A stretch of DNA of 9,009 nt from UBA1038 sp964481445 (lineage in GTDB: Bacteria; Bacillota; Clostridia; Christensenellales; Aristaeellaceae), in NCBI GenBank assembly GCA_964481445.1, contig CAYZTQ010000075.1, forward strand, positions 1 through 9,009. Direction: 5' to 3'. Below are positions 1 through 6,672 of the stretch, piece by piece. The notes below the pieces were generated by a model, which worked only from the letters and a program-made list of their open reading frames with translations, had not been told where the DNA came from and searched no databases. Within the stretch, counting starts at the first letter, position 1, and each line of letters begins with the position of its first letter. The position numbers and the translations under genes are program-made.

Positions 1-76
1 GAACTTTCTTAAAAGAAAGTTCCGAACCTCAAAGAATTTTAACAGGGGGAAGCGGTTCTTTCAGAAAGCCGCTCCC
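1..76 (+). repeat. Dispersed hairpin repeat element, compact copy A
   Basis: The element begins with a perfect hairpin (GAACTTTCTT, two-base loop, AAGAAAGTTC, 1-22). A conserved linker follows (TCCGAACCTC at 21-30), then a second hairpin introduced by CAGGGGGAA at 43-51. Positions 1-43 match the reverse complement of 8044-8086 at 39 of 43 bases, and CAGGGGGAA recurs on the minus strand at 7980-7972. The same two hairpin modules therefore occur in the same order at both loci, but here they are joined directly, without the roughly 63-base middle of the other copy. The window starts at the hairpin, so the element may extend further left. It resembles a small non-coding REP- or MITE-like repeat; no coding capacity is seen. 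Confidence 0.7.
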
Positions 77-81
77 TTTTT
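51..81 (+). terminator. Terminator-like hairpin inside repeat copy A
   Basis: AGCGG (51-55) pairs with CCGCT (69-73). An inner TTCT/AGAA pairing closes a three-base loop and leaves a two-base bulge. CCC and a run of five T (77-81) follow. It could end transcription of a gene lying left of the window, or simply be the second hairpin of the repeat element; the sequence does not separate the two. Confidence 0.45.
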
Positions 82-157
82 GCTGTGAGATTTTCCTCGT
101 GTATTTTCTGTTCACGCTTGTCAAAAAAGAACTTTGCCGCAAAGAGGGAGCTTTGTG

Positions 158-185
158 TTGAGCCTGCACCCCCGCATGGTATAAT
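158..185 (+). promoter_or_regulatory. Sigma-A promoter for the DUF362 gene
   Basis: A consensus -10 TATAAT (180-185) is preceded by TG at 177-178, making an extended -10. TTGAGC (158-163) matches the -35 consensus at four of six bases, with a 16-base spacer. Transcription would start near 192 and give a leader of about 60 bases. No riboswitch-like fold is evident in that leader. Confidence 0.7.
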
Positions 186-251
186 TGAATCGGTTTAAAA
201 CAACCTGATACGCACAGCATTGACCGCGTTACCAGAAGGAGGCATGGAGAA

Positions 252-1265
252 GTGGCAAACAGCAAACCGGTCCCCGGGCAAAACGGAGAGACCTACCTGC
301 CGTATGAAGCGCGCAGGGGCAACGAATCCATCGTATACTTTACAAGAGACCTGAGCCCTGAAGGGCTCCTGCGCATCTACGACCGGATCAGCGGCAGCCT
401 CGATGGCAAGATCGCCGTCAAGCTGCACACGGGCGAGCCCAAGGGCCCCAACATCATCCCGAGGCCCTGGGTGAAGCATCTGATGCAAAACCGCCTGCCC
501 GAAGGCACGGTGGTGGAGACCAACACCTACTACGACGGCGACCGCTACACCACGGCGCAGCACCAAAACACCCTCAAGGTAAACGGCTGGAGCTTCTGCC
601 CGGTCGATATTCTGGATGAGGACGGCGCCGCCATGCTGCCGGTCAAGGGCGGCAAGTGGTTCAGCGAGATGTCGGTCGGCAAGCACCTGTTAAATTACGA
701 CTCGCTCTTTGTACTGACCCACTTCAAGGGCCACACGCAGGGCGGCTTCGGCGGCTCCAACAAGAACATCGGCATCGGCTGCGCGGACGGCCGCGTGGGC
801 AAGGGCATGATCCACACCACGCCCGGCCAGAGCAACCAGTGGGATATCGCCAAGGAAGAGTTTATGGAGCGCATGACCGAATCCGCCAAGGCGACGGTGG
901 ATCATTTCGGCCGGCGCATCGCCTTTGTGAACGTGATGCGCAACATGTCCGTCTCCTGCGACTGCGAAGGCGTAAACGCCCAGCCGGTCGTCACGCCCAA
1001 CGTGGGCATCTGCGCCTCGCTGGATATCCTGGCCGTCGATCAGGCCTGCGTGGATATGATCTACGCCATGCGGGAAGACGAGCGCCGCGCCATGGTGGAG
1101 CGCATCTCCACCCGCCACGGCCTGCGCCAGCTGAGCTATATGAAAGAGCTGGGCATGGGCAACGACCGGTACATTCTGGTGGATATCGACCATGAAGACG
1201 CGCGGATCACCGCGGGGGACGCGGTGAAGGATCTGAAGCCCTTTCAGAAGGACAGCGCGGAGTAA
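252..1265 (+). CDS. DUF362 domain-containing protein
   Basis: A 337-residue protein of the DUF362 family, whose biochemical role is not established; some relatives are fused to ferredoxin domains. Family-like stretches include VKLHTGEPKGPN (57-68), HFKGHTQGGFGGSNKNIGIG (157-176) ending next to C177, the CDC pair at 236-238, and a segment around VGICASLDILAVDQAC (251-266). No CxxCxxCxxxCP ferredoxin motif, signal peptide or membrane segment is present, so a soluble cytoplasmic protein is expected. The conserved cysteines could bind a metal or cluster, but that is inference. The GTG start is preferred because AGGAGG (237-242) lies nine bases upstream; an ATG at 244 is out of frame and too close to it. 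The gene has its own promoter and terminator, so it is probably monocistronic. Confidence 0.85.
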   Translation: MANSKPVPGQNGETYLPYEARRGNESIVYFTRDLSPEGLLRIYDRISGSLDGKIAVKLHTGEPKGPNIIPRPWVKHLMQNRLPEGTVVETNTYYDGDRYTTAQHQNTLKVNGWSFCPVDILDEDGAAMLPVKGGKWFSEMSVGKHLLNYDSLFVLTHFKGHTQGGFGGSNKNIGIGCADGRVGKGMIHTTPGQSNQWDIAKEEFMERMTESAKATVDHFGRRIAFVNVMRNMSVSCDCEGVNAQPVVTPNVGICASLDILAVDQACVDMIYAMREDERRAMVERISTRHGLRQLSYMKELGMGNDRYILVDIDHEDARITAGDAVKDLKPFQKDSAE

Positions 1266-1284
1266 CAAAGCGTCTGTTCCGCCT

Positions 1285-1315
1285 GCCGCGGCTCTGTAAT
1301 GGGCCGCGGCTTTTT
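1285..1315 (+). terminator. Intrinsic terminator after the DUF362 gene
   Basis: GCCGCGGC (1285-1292) and a second GCCGCGGC (1303-1310) form a perfect 8-bp GC stem with a 10-base loop. Five T (1311-1315) follow directly. It lies 20 bases after the stop codon. Confidence 0.88.
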
Positions 1316-1321
1316 GCGCCC

Positions 1322-1350
1322 TTGCAAAACCGCTTTTCAGGTTTTAAGAT
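1322..1350 (+). promoter_or_regulatory. Possible promoter for the SDR-VOC-acetyltransferase unit
   Basis: TTGCAA (1322-1327) and TAAGAT (1345-1350) each match consensus at four of six bases, with an ideal 17-base spacer. They sit just after the preceding terminator. The implied leader is about 150 bases, which is long. This is a weak call made mainly from position and spacing. Confidence 0.35.
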
Positions 1351-1509
1351 GGGTACAGACAAGCAGTATCCCCGCCCGGCCCTCGGCAAACAGGCTGGGT
1401 TTATGGACGCATCGGGCGCTGCGTTTTTATCCACCCCTGTTCAGGCAGGATGAACGGATGGCTCTTTTTTCATGTTTTCATGCACAGACGGCATGCATCA
1501 GGAGGGCGC

Positions 1510-2487
1510 ATGGGCAAGCTGTATCTGCTCACCGGGGCGACGGGGCACCTGGGCACGGCGCTGGTAAACGAGCTTCAAAGGCGCGGCGAAAGCGTGCGCG
1601 CGCTGGTCTTGCCGGGGGAAGAAAAATTGCTGCCGTCAGGCGTCCACGCTGTCAGCGGCGACGTGACGGACGCGGATTCGCTGCCGCCCTTTTTTGATAC
1701 GGCGGGCTATGATGCCGTCACCCTCATCCACTGCGCGGCGCTGATCAGCATCGCCTCAAGGCCCGACCCCCGGCTCTGGCAGGTGAATGTGGAGGGCGCC
1801 GACCGCGTGATGCGCCTCGCGCTGGAGGCGGGCGTCGAGCGGGTGATCTATGTCAGCTCGGTGCACGCTATCCCGGAGAAGAAGCCGGGCGAAACCATGA
1901 GCGAAACCCGCGATTTTTCGCCGGACGCCGTGCACGGGCAGTACGCGAAGTCGAAGGCCGCGGCCGCCCGTCTGGTGCTGGGCTGGGCGCAAAAGGGCCT
2001 GCCCGTCAGCATCGTCCACCCCTCGGGCATCATCGGCCCGGGCGACCTGCGGCATACCAACCACTCCGTCAGCACCCTGCGCGCCATGGCCTCCGGCAGC
2101 ATCCCCTGCGCCATCCGGGGCGGCTACGATTTTGTGGACGCGCGCGACGTGGCCCTCGGCATCCTCGGCTGCGAGGAAAAGGGCGAAAGCGGGGAATGCT
2201 ACATTCTGAACGGCGAATACATCACCGTAGCCGATATGATGAACGCGGCGCGCGCCGCCCGGGGGAGGCCGCCTGTCCGGCTGGCGCTGCCCTATGCCCT
2301 CGCGAGGCTCTTCGCGCCCTTTTCCGAGTGGCTCTCGCTGATGTTTTCCGCGGGCAAGCCCCTGCTGACCCCCTATTCCGTGTACACGCTGCACAGCGGC
2401 CAGCGCTTTTCGCATAAAAAGGCGCAGGAAGCCTTCGGCTACCGCCCGCGCCCCGTGCTCGACGCCATCCGCGACTCACTGGGTTGA
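1510..2487 (+). CDS. Extended SDR / NAD-dependent epimerase-dehydratase-like protein
   Basis: A 325-residue member of the extended short-chain dehydrogenase/reductase family, expected to be a cytoplasmic NAD(P)-dependent oxidoreductase or epimerase. The Rossmann nucleotide loop GATGHLG is at residues 9-15, followed by D51-V52 and the HCAA segment at 74-77. The catalytic region has YVSS (114-117) and YAKSK (145-149, the YxxxK pair Y145/K149). PSGIIGPGD (171-179) and FVDARDVA (208-215) are typical of the NAD-dependent epimerase and dihydroflavonol reductase-like groups. The substrate cannot be read from the sequence. The ATG at 1510 is chosen because AGGAGG (1500-1505) precedes it at good spacing; in-frame extension back to 1450 has no such site and would add residues ahead of the Rossmann strand. 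A VOC gene starts 23 bases downstream, so the two are probably cotranscribed. Confidence 0.88.
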   Translation: MGKLYLLTGATGHLGTALVNELQRRGESVRALVLPGEEKLLPSGVHAVSGDVTDADSLPPFFDTAGYDAVTLIHCAALISIASRPDPRLWQVNVEGADRVMRLALEAGVERVIYVSSVHAIPEKKPGETMSETRDFSPDAVHGQYAKSKAAAARLVLGWAQKGLPVSIVHPSGIIGPGDLRHTNHSVSTLRAMASGSIPCAIRGGYDFVDARDVALGILGCEEKGESGECYILNGEYITVADMMNAARAARGRPPVRLALPYALARLFAPFSEWLSLMFSAGKPLLTPYSVYTLHSGQRFSHKKAQEAFGYRPRPVLDAIRDSLG

Positions 2488-2510
2488 AGCGGAAAGAAGA
2501 AGGAGGAAGC

Positions 2511-2912
2511 ATGGCTGCCATGAAGCTTGACGCCGTGGTGCTGGACAGCCCGGATGTGCGCCTGCTGACCGCGTTCTATCAAAAGCTGCTTGGCTGGCAG
2601 ATCGATTTTATCGATGAAAAGACCTGCGCCCGCCTTTCGCCGCCGGAAGGCGGCACCCGCCTGTTGATCCAGCTGAATGAGTGGTATCAAAGGCCCGTCT
2701 GGCCGGAGCGAAAAGACAGCCCTCAGCAGCAGGCGCACCTTGATATCGAAGTAAAAACGCAGGAGGAGCTGCAGGCCGCCGTGCGGCACGCGCTCAGCCT
2801 CGGCGCGCAGATGCCCGAAACGCAGTTCGGCCATGATGAAGAAAAGGGTACAGACCGCTGGGTCACGCTGATTGACCCTGTCGGGCATCCCTTTTGTTTT
2901 GTCATATGGTAA
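2511..2912 (+). CDS. VOC family protein (glyoxalase-like domain)
   Basis: A 133-residue small cytoplasmic protein of the vicinal oxygen chelate superfamily. The two beta-alpha-beta-beta-beta modules begin at LDAVVLDSPD (6-15) followed by FYQKLLGW (22-29), and at AHLDIEV (75-81) with the helix ending SLGA (96-99). It closes with RWVTLIDPVGHPFCFV (116-131), a pattern seen in the glyoxalase-like 'WVxLxDPxGxxFCxV' group. The first metal-ligand position, often His in true glyoxalase I, is not His here, and the usual C-terminal Glu is absent. A metal-dependent glyoxalase activity should therefore not be assumed; members may be binding or resistance proteins. AGGAGG (2501-2506) lies just ahead of the ATG. 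A second ATG at 2520 is possible but less well placed. It follows the SDR gene closely. Confidence 0.85.
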   Translation: MAAMKLDAVVLDSPDVRLLTAFYQKLLGWQIDFIDEKTCARLSPPEGGTRLLIQLNEWYQRPVWPERKDSPQQQAHLDIEVKTQEELQAAVRHALSLGAQMPETQFGHDEEKGTDRWVTLIDPVGHPFCFVIW

Positions 2913-3022
2913 AAAATCGCTTCCTTTCAGCGCCGATGATTCTGGATTATCGTTGTATGGGAAAGACGCGCGGCGCGCGGCAAAAATCGGGCGGAGGCCC
3001 ATCAGAAAGGATCTATCGGAAC

Positions 3023-3643
3023 ATGACGGAAGAAGAACGTATTTTTTCAGGCAGGCTCTTCTCTTCGGAAGAGCCGGAGCTGATTGAGAAAAAGCTGAAA
3101 GCGCACAGGCTGAGCCAGCAGTTCAGCAGCCTGTTTGAGGAAGACGCGCAGGCACGGCAGAGCATCCTCAAACAGCTGCTGGGCGCGGTCGGGGAGGGCA
3201 CCTTCATGCTCGGCCCCATCCGCTTTCATTACGGCAGCCACACCACCATCGGCAGCCACTGCTTTATGAACTTCAATTTTACCGTGCAGGATGACGCGAA
3301 GGTGACCATCGGCGACCACTGCAATTTCGGCCCAAACGTCACCATTGTCACCCCGCTGCACCCCATGCTGGCGCAGGAGCGCCGCGGCATGCGCTGTGAT
3401 GACGGCGTCACACGCTTTCTGTGCTATGCCAAGCCGGTGACTATCGGCAATGACTGCTGGTTCGGCGCGGGCGCCGTCATCTGCCCCGGTGTGCATATCG
3501 GGGATGGCTGCGTCATCGGCGCGGGCAGCGTGGTCACCAGGGATATCCCGGATAATTCTTTCGCGGCGGGCGTGCCCGCGCGGGTGATCCGACCGATCAC
3601 CGCGGAAGACAGCATCCGCAATCTTTTCAGCGACCTGCGTTAG
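3023..3643 (+). CDS. Sugar O-acetyltransferase, maltose/galactoside acetyltransferase type
   Basis: A 206-residue left-handed beta-helix acetyltransferase that would move an acetyl group from acetyl-CoA to a sugar hydroxyl in the cytoplasm. The N-terminal Mac-type helical domain covers about residues 1-60 (MTEEERIFSG at the start). Hexapeptide repeats run from about 72 to 190 (for example TIGSHC, TIGDHC, TIGNDC, HIGDGC). The predicted catalytic His is H113 in TPLHP, and KPVTIGNDCWFGAGAVICPG (137-156) is the classic family core. Unlike many members, a six-residue extension follows the usual DGVTR region before KPV. The ATG at 3023 fits the family N terminus and has GAAAGGA (3005-3011) upstream. 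The frame is open back to 2894, but that stretch does not resemble the family. It lies 110 bases after the VOC gene and is probably the last gene of that unit. The true substrate is unknown. Confidence 0.9.
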   Translation: MTEEERIFSGRLFSSEEPELIEKKLKAHRLSQQFSSLFEEDAQARQSILKQLLGAVGEGTFMLGPIRFHYGSHTTIGSHCFMNFNFTVQDDAKVTIGDHCNFGPNVTIVTPLHPMLAQERRGMRCDDGVTRFLCYAKPVTIGNDCWFGAGAVICPGVHIGDGCVIGAGSVVTRDIPDNSFAAGVPARVIRPITAEDSIRNLFSDLR

Positions 3644-3746
3644 CCCGCCGCCGGAAACGCGCAAAAACAGGATGCCGCCCGTGCGGAAAAAGTCGAGTCT
3701 CTCATAGTTTTAAGGTTCTGTTTTAGTATTGAATTTAATAAATTAA

Positions 3747-3779
3747 AAAAGGAACCACGCGTTAAGCTCGGTTCCTTTT
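3747..3779. terminator. Bidirectional intrinsic terminator between convergent genes
   Basis: AAAAGGAACC (3747-3756) and GGTTCCTTTT (3770-3779) are exact reverse complements around a 13-base loop. The stem is flanked by A on one side and T on the other, so either strand gives a stem followed by U. It sits between the acetyltransferase gene (plus strand) and the end of galT (minus strand), and can serve both. The rest of 3644-3746 shows no gene. Confidence 0.85.
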
Positions 3780-3789
3780 GGATGGGCTA

Positions 3790-5289
3790 TCAGAACACCG
3801 TCTTCAAAAACCTCTTCAGCCCTTTTTCGCCCGCGGCGTCCTGCTTGAAGACGCCGGTGTTGTGCAGCAGCTCGCAGCAGACCTTCGCCACCTCGACGCG
3901 GATGTACTCGCCGATGTCGACACCCTTTCTGTCCTCGGGCAGCTGGTCGCAGATCTCCTTCACCCAGAGGCGGTGAGGGCTGTCGGGCGGCAGGGGCGCC
4001 TCGCCCGCGAGGAACTCTTCCACCTGCGCCAGCTCTTTTTTGAGCCGCCCGGGCAGGATGAACAGGCCCATCGCCTCGATGAGGCCGATGTTCTCCTTCT
4101 TGATGTGGTGGTATTCCGCGTGCGGATGGAAGACGCCGAGAGGATGCTCGTCCGTGGTGATGTTGTTGCGCAGCAGCAGGTAGGCGATATAGCCCATCTC
4201 CGTCTTTCGCACGACGGGGGTGACGGCGTTGTGCGCGGTGTTGCCGCTGCGGGCGATGATGCCAAGGCTCTCGTCGCTGTAGCGCCGCCAGGCGTTCAGC
4301 ACCCTGTCCATGGCCCCGGCCAGCGTCTGTCTGCTTTCGCTTTCCAGCTTCAGGCAGGTCATCGGCCACTTGAGCGCGCAGGCGGAAAGGCCCTTGATGC
4401 CGGTATCGAAGGTGAAGCGGGTTTCCGAGCGCTCCATGGGAAACTCGTAGCGCCCGCCCTGAAAATGATCGTGCGTCAGGATGGAGCCGCCCACGATGGG
4501 CAGATCGGCGTTGGAGCCGATGAAGTAGTGCGGAAACTGATCCACAAAATCGAACATGCGCTCAAAGCTGTCGCGGTTCATCTGCATGGGCACATGCTCG
4601 CGGTTGAGCACGATGCAGTGCTCCTCATAATACAGATAGGGCGAATATTGCAGATACCAGGGCTTGCCCGACAGGGTGATCGGGATGATGCGGTGGTTGT
4701 GCCGGGCGGGGAAGCCCGGCCTGCCCGCGTAGCCCGGGTTCTCTTTGCACAGCGCGCAGCGGGGATAGCCCACAGAGGGCCGCAGGCGCGCCAGCGCGAT
4801 ATCCCGCGGGTCCTTCTCGGGCTTGGAGAGGTTGATGGTGATTTCAAGCCCCCCGGCCTCGGTCTGCGCGCAGTAGCGCACGTTCTCGTCGATCCTTCTG
4901 GTGCGGATATAGTCGTTGGCGCGGCACAGGCGGTAGAACCAGTCGGTGGCCGCCCGGCTGCCCGCTTCGCGCATCAGGCGGTAAAACTCTTCGCGCACGG
5001 CCTGCGGGCCCGGCGTTACCAGCCCGAACAGCTTGGCGCTGAAGCGGTCGCGCGCCTCGGGGCTGTCCTCGCAGAGGTTTTTGGCAACGGCGCAGTCGAT
5101 CAGCCGCTCCGCCAGATCCAGGATGGGCACAAGGCTCGCCGCCTGCTGCGGCTCCTCCATCTGCAGAAGCTCCAAAATCCGGTTGATGGAAAAATCCACA
5201 TCCTCCTGCTCGATCAGCCCCGATTGCACCGCCGCTTGACAAAACAGCGTAACAACCTGTTCGTCCGTCCAGTCGCCCAGTCGCGTCAT
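3790..5289 (-). CDS. galT: UDP-glucose--hexose-1-phosphate uridylyltransferase, class II
   Basis: A 499-residue GalT of the class II family found mainly in Firmicutes. It exchanges UMP between UDP-glucose and galactose-1-phosphate in the cytoplasmic Leloir pathway. The active-site segment is GGSILTHDHFQGG (267-279), with the HxHxQ triad H273, H275 and Q277; the uridylylated nucleophile should be the second His. Other class II signatures are a CxxC at 178-181 in PRCALCKENPGYAGR, PHYFIGSNADLPIVGG (253-268), and FHPHAEYHHIKKENIGLIEA (387-406). Length matches the 490-510 residues usual for the class. The start is the ATG at 5289-5287, because GGAGG (5300-5296 on this strand) lies six bases upstream; the frame is open much further, but only as an artefact through nagB. 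No galK or galE is in the window. It is transcribed divergently from nagB. Confidence 0.95.
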   Translation of the reverse strand: MTRLGDWTDEQVVTLFCQAAVQSGLIEQEDVDFSINRILELLQMEEPQQAASLVPILDLAERLIDCAVAKNLCEDSPEARDRFSAKLFGLVTPGPQAVREEFYRLMREAGSRAATDWFYRLCRANDYIRTRRIDENVRYCAQTEAGGLEITINLSKPEKDPRDIALARLRPSVGYPRCALCKENPGYAGRPGFPARHNHRIIPITLSGKPWYLQYSPYLYYEEHCIVLNREHVPMQMNRDSFERMFDFVDQFPHYFIGSNADLPIVGGSILTHDHFQGGRYEFPMERSETRFTFDTGIKGLSACALKWPMTCLKLESESRQTLAGAMDRVLNAWRRYSDESLGIIARSGNTAHNAVTPVVRKTEMGYIAYLLLRNNITTDEHPLGVFHPHAEYHHIKKENIGLIEAMGLFILPGRLKKELAQVEEFLAGEAPLPPDSPHRLWVKEICDQLPEDRKGVDIGEYIRVEVAKVCCELLHNTGVFKQDAAGEKGLKRFLKTVF

Positions 5290-5322
5290 GCCGCACCTCC
5301 ATGATGTATAAAAGCTGCGTCC

Positions 5323-5332
5323 ATTATAACAG
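5323..5332 (-). promoter_or_regulatory. galT promoter, extended -10
   Basis: On the minus strand the sequence reads TGTTATAAT (5331-5323), a perfect -10 (5328-5323) preceded by TG one base away. No recognisable -35 lies 16-18 bases upstream; that place is taken by an inverted repeat. Transcription would begin near 5316 and give a leader of under 30 bases. Confidence 0.65.
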
Positions 5333-5354
5333 ATACCACCCGCGGCGGGTATCT
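5331..5354. promoter_or_regulatory. Operator-like inverted repeat over the galT -35 region
   Basis: AGATACC (5331-5337) and GGTATCT (5348-5354) are perfect inverted repeats around a 10-base centre. A second perfect dyad, ACCCG (5338-5342) with CGGGT (5346-5350), is nested inside. It directly abuts the extended -10 of galT and covers the -35 position, the usual place for a repressor operator. No regulator gene is adjacent, so the binding protein is unknown. Confidence 0.45.
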
Positions 5355-5507
5355 TTCTGACATGACTCGGCAAATTTTGTTGCGCAGAGGCGGACGGAGA
5401 GAAAAACATAGAGAAAAGGATAAAACTGTACCTATCTCTTTTTTTCTCATTGTTCCTATATTTTACATACTGCGCCAAAAGCGAGTCTGTATTCATTTTC
5501 GGGATTA

Positions 5508-5516
5508 TGATATAAT
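5508..5516 (+). promoter_or_regulatory. nagB promoter, extended -10
   Basis: TGATATAAT is a perfect extended -10 (hexamer 5511-5516). The best-placed -35 (near 5488-5493) is poor. Transcription would begin near 5523, just ahead of the ribosome binding site. The AT-rich stretch upstream (about 5400-5470) could help as an UP-like element, but this is inference. Confidence 0.65.
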
Positions 5517-5543
5517 ATCGACATATATGGAGGAATGAAAGCA

Positions 5544-6263
5544 ATGAATGTACATGTGTATGAGACTTCCGAGCTGGCCTGCAGGGCCGCGGCCGGCCTG
5601 TTTCTGGCAAAGCTGCTGGCAAAGCCCGAGGCCGTGCTGGGCCTGGCGACCGGCTCCACGCCGATCGGCATCTATCAGCAGCTGATTGCCTGGCATCAGG
5701 AGGGGCTGGTTGATTTTTCAAATGCCCGCAGCTTCAACCTGGATGAGTATGTGGGCCTCAAGCCCGATCATCCCTGCAGCTACCGCTACTTTATGAACGA
5801 GCAGCTGTTTAACCACATCAACATGAAGGATACGCGCGTGCCCTCCGGCATCGCCGAGGATATGGAAAAAGAGGCGCGCGATTATGACCGGGCCATCGAG
5901 CGGGCGGGCGGCATCGACCTGCAGCTGCTGGGCCTGGGGCAGAACGGCCACATCGGCTTCAACGAGCCGGCGGACGAGTTCAGCTACGGCACCCAGGTGG
6001 TCGACCTGACCGAGAGCACCATCAAGGCCAACCGCCGTTTCTTTGAAAAAGAGGAGGATGTGCCCAGAAAGACCATTTCCCTTGGCATCGGCGGCATCAT
6101 GAAGGCCGGCCAGGTAGTGCTGTGCGCCTTTGGCGCAAACAAGGCCCAGGCCGTGCGCGACATGGTCTACGGCCCCCTCAGCCCCCGGTGCCCCGCGAGC
6201 ATTTTGCAGCTGCACAAGGACGCCGTCATCCTGCTGGACGAAGAGGCCGCCGCGCTGCTCTAA
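5544..6263 (+). CDS. nagB: Glucosamine-6-phosphate deaminase
   Basis: A 239-residue NagB, which converts glucosamine-6-phosphate to fructose-6-phosphate and ammonia in amino-sugar catabolism. LATGSTPIGIY (34-44) is the phosphate-binding loop. FNLDEY (64-69) carries D67, the expected general base. The NagB signature GLGQNGHIGFNEP (130-142) includes H136 and E141. N134 replaces the Asp of E. coli NagB, as in B. subtilis-type enzymes. The length is also of the short Gram-positive type, lacking the longer C terminus of the allosteric E. coli enzyme. The ATG at 5544 is preferred because GGAGG (5529-5533) is ten bases upstream; the in-frame ATG at 5535 nearly touches that site. No nagA is adjacent. 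The gene is divergent from galT and ends only about 15 bases before the first DnaA-box-like site of the origin, with no clear terminator between. Confidence 0.95.
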   Translation: MNVHVYETSELACRAAAGLFLAKLLAKPEAVLGLATGSTPIGIYQQLIAWHQEGLVDFSNARSFNLDEYVGLKPDHPCSYRYFMNEQLFNHINMKDTRVPSGIAEDMEKEARDYDRAIERAGGIDLQLLGLGQNGHIGFNEPADEFSYGTQVVDLTESTIKANRRFFEKEEDVPRKTISLGIGGIMKAGQVVLCAFGANKAQAVRDMVYGPLSPRCPASILQLHKDAVILLDEEAAALL

Positions 6264-6278
6264 TACCAAGGGTTCAGC

Positions 6279-6387
6279 TGTGGAAAGCGTTGTGGAAAGG
6301 CAGGGTCCCTATCCCAAAACCCCGCCCGCGGCCAAACGGTCTGCCTCCACAGCGCGTTTGCGCACAGCCTGTGGAAAGCGTGGATAA
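6279..6387 (+). promoter_or_regulatory. Left DnaA-box cluster
   Basis: Three identical TGTGGAAAG sites (6279-6287, 6291-6299, 6370-6378) each match TGTGGATAA at seven of nine bases. CGTGGATAA (6379-6387) matches at eight and abuts the third site with no gap. A weak site in the other orientation is GCCTCCACA (6343-6351). The repetition and shared orientation argue against chance. Confidence 0.7.
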
Positions 6388-6530
6388 GCCCGTTTTACGG
6401 CGCCTTTTCCGCCCGGCGTCTGACCGGAAAACACAGGCTTTCAGCCCTCGATTGGACGCTGACTGAAGCAAAGCAGATTTTTCACTTTCAAAAGCCCCGC
6501 TTTCAGGCGCCGCCGGTTTTCTGAAAAGAC

Positions 6531-6635
6531 TTATCCCCTTTTTCTCCACGGCGCGGGCGCGTTTTGTCTACAGCTTATCCAAGGGGCAAAGCGAGGCGGG
6601 ATAAGGCAAAAAGGGGCTTATCCACCGCATCCACA
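6531..6635 (-). promoter_or_regulatory. Right DnaA-box cluster
   Basis: Written as top-strand matches to TTATCCACA, these are TTATCCCCT (6531-6539, 7/9), TTCTCCACG (6542-6550, 7/9), TTGTCTACA (6564-6572, 7/9), TTATCCAAG (6575-6583, 7/9), TTATCCACC (6618-6626, 8/9) and GCATCCACA (6627-6635, 7/9). The last two abut exactly, like the box pair beside the B. subtilis unwinding site. A partial site, GGATAA (6599-6604), faces the other way. All but that one are oriented opposite to the left cluster. Confidence 0.75.
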
Positions 6636-6672
6636 GCGCCTACTACTACTACTGCCTATATATTACTACTAC
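6636..6672 (+). other. GC cluster, DnaA-trios and AT-rich unwinding element
   Basis: GCGCC (6636-6640) directly follows the last DnaA box. Four perfect CTA triplets run from 6640 to 6651, then a CTG, an AT-rich CTATATATT (6656-6664), and TTA-CTA-CTA (6663-6671). CTA on the top strand is the 3'-GAT-5' DnaA-trio on the strand that DnaA filaments bind in B. subtilis, where the order is box pair, GC cluster, trios, AT-rich DNA. The same order is seen here. The second trio run beyond the AT segment is less usual. Confidence 0.8.

Noticed and set aside
163..173. CCTGCACCCCC shared with 7977-7987
   Set aside because: Several 11-base matches are expected by chance in 9 kb, and its orientation does not agree with the inverted repeat copies.
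1427..1435. TTATCCACC, an 8/9 DnaA-box match before the SDR gene
   Set aside because: It is isolated, with no second box, trio or AT-rich element nearby. One such match in 9 kb can occur by chance.
3778..5304. Long plus-strand open frame opposite galT
   Set aside because: It is antisense to a certain galT, shows no recognisable domain, and is the expected shadow of a GC-rich gene.
5399..5448. GAGAAAAA (5399-5406) and TTTTTCTC (5441-5448) as a regulatory hairpin
   Set aside because: The arms are low-complexity A/T runs that pair easily by chance, with no GC-rich stem and a long loop.
5290..5721. Extension of the galT frame upstream to about 643 residues
   Set aside because: It would cross the promoter region and run antisense into nagB. 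The ATG at 5289 has a good ribosome binding site and gives the normal family length.
6640..6672. TAC/CTA triplets as a simple microsatellite or a CRISPR-like repeat
   Set aside because: The units are 3 bases with no spacers, and their place right after a DnaA-box pair and GC cluster fits DnaA-trios much better.
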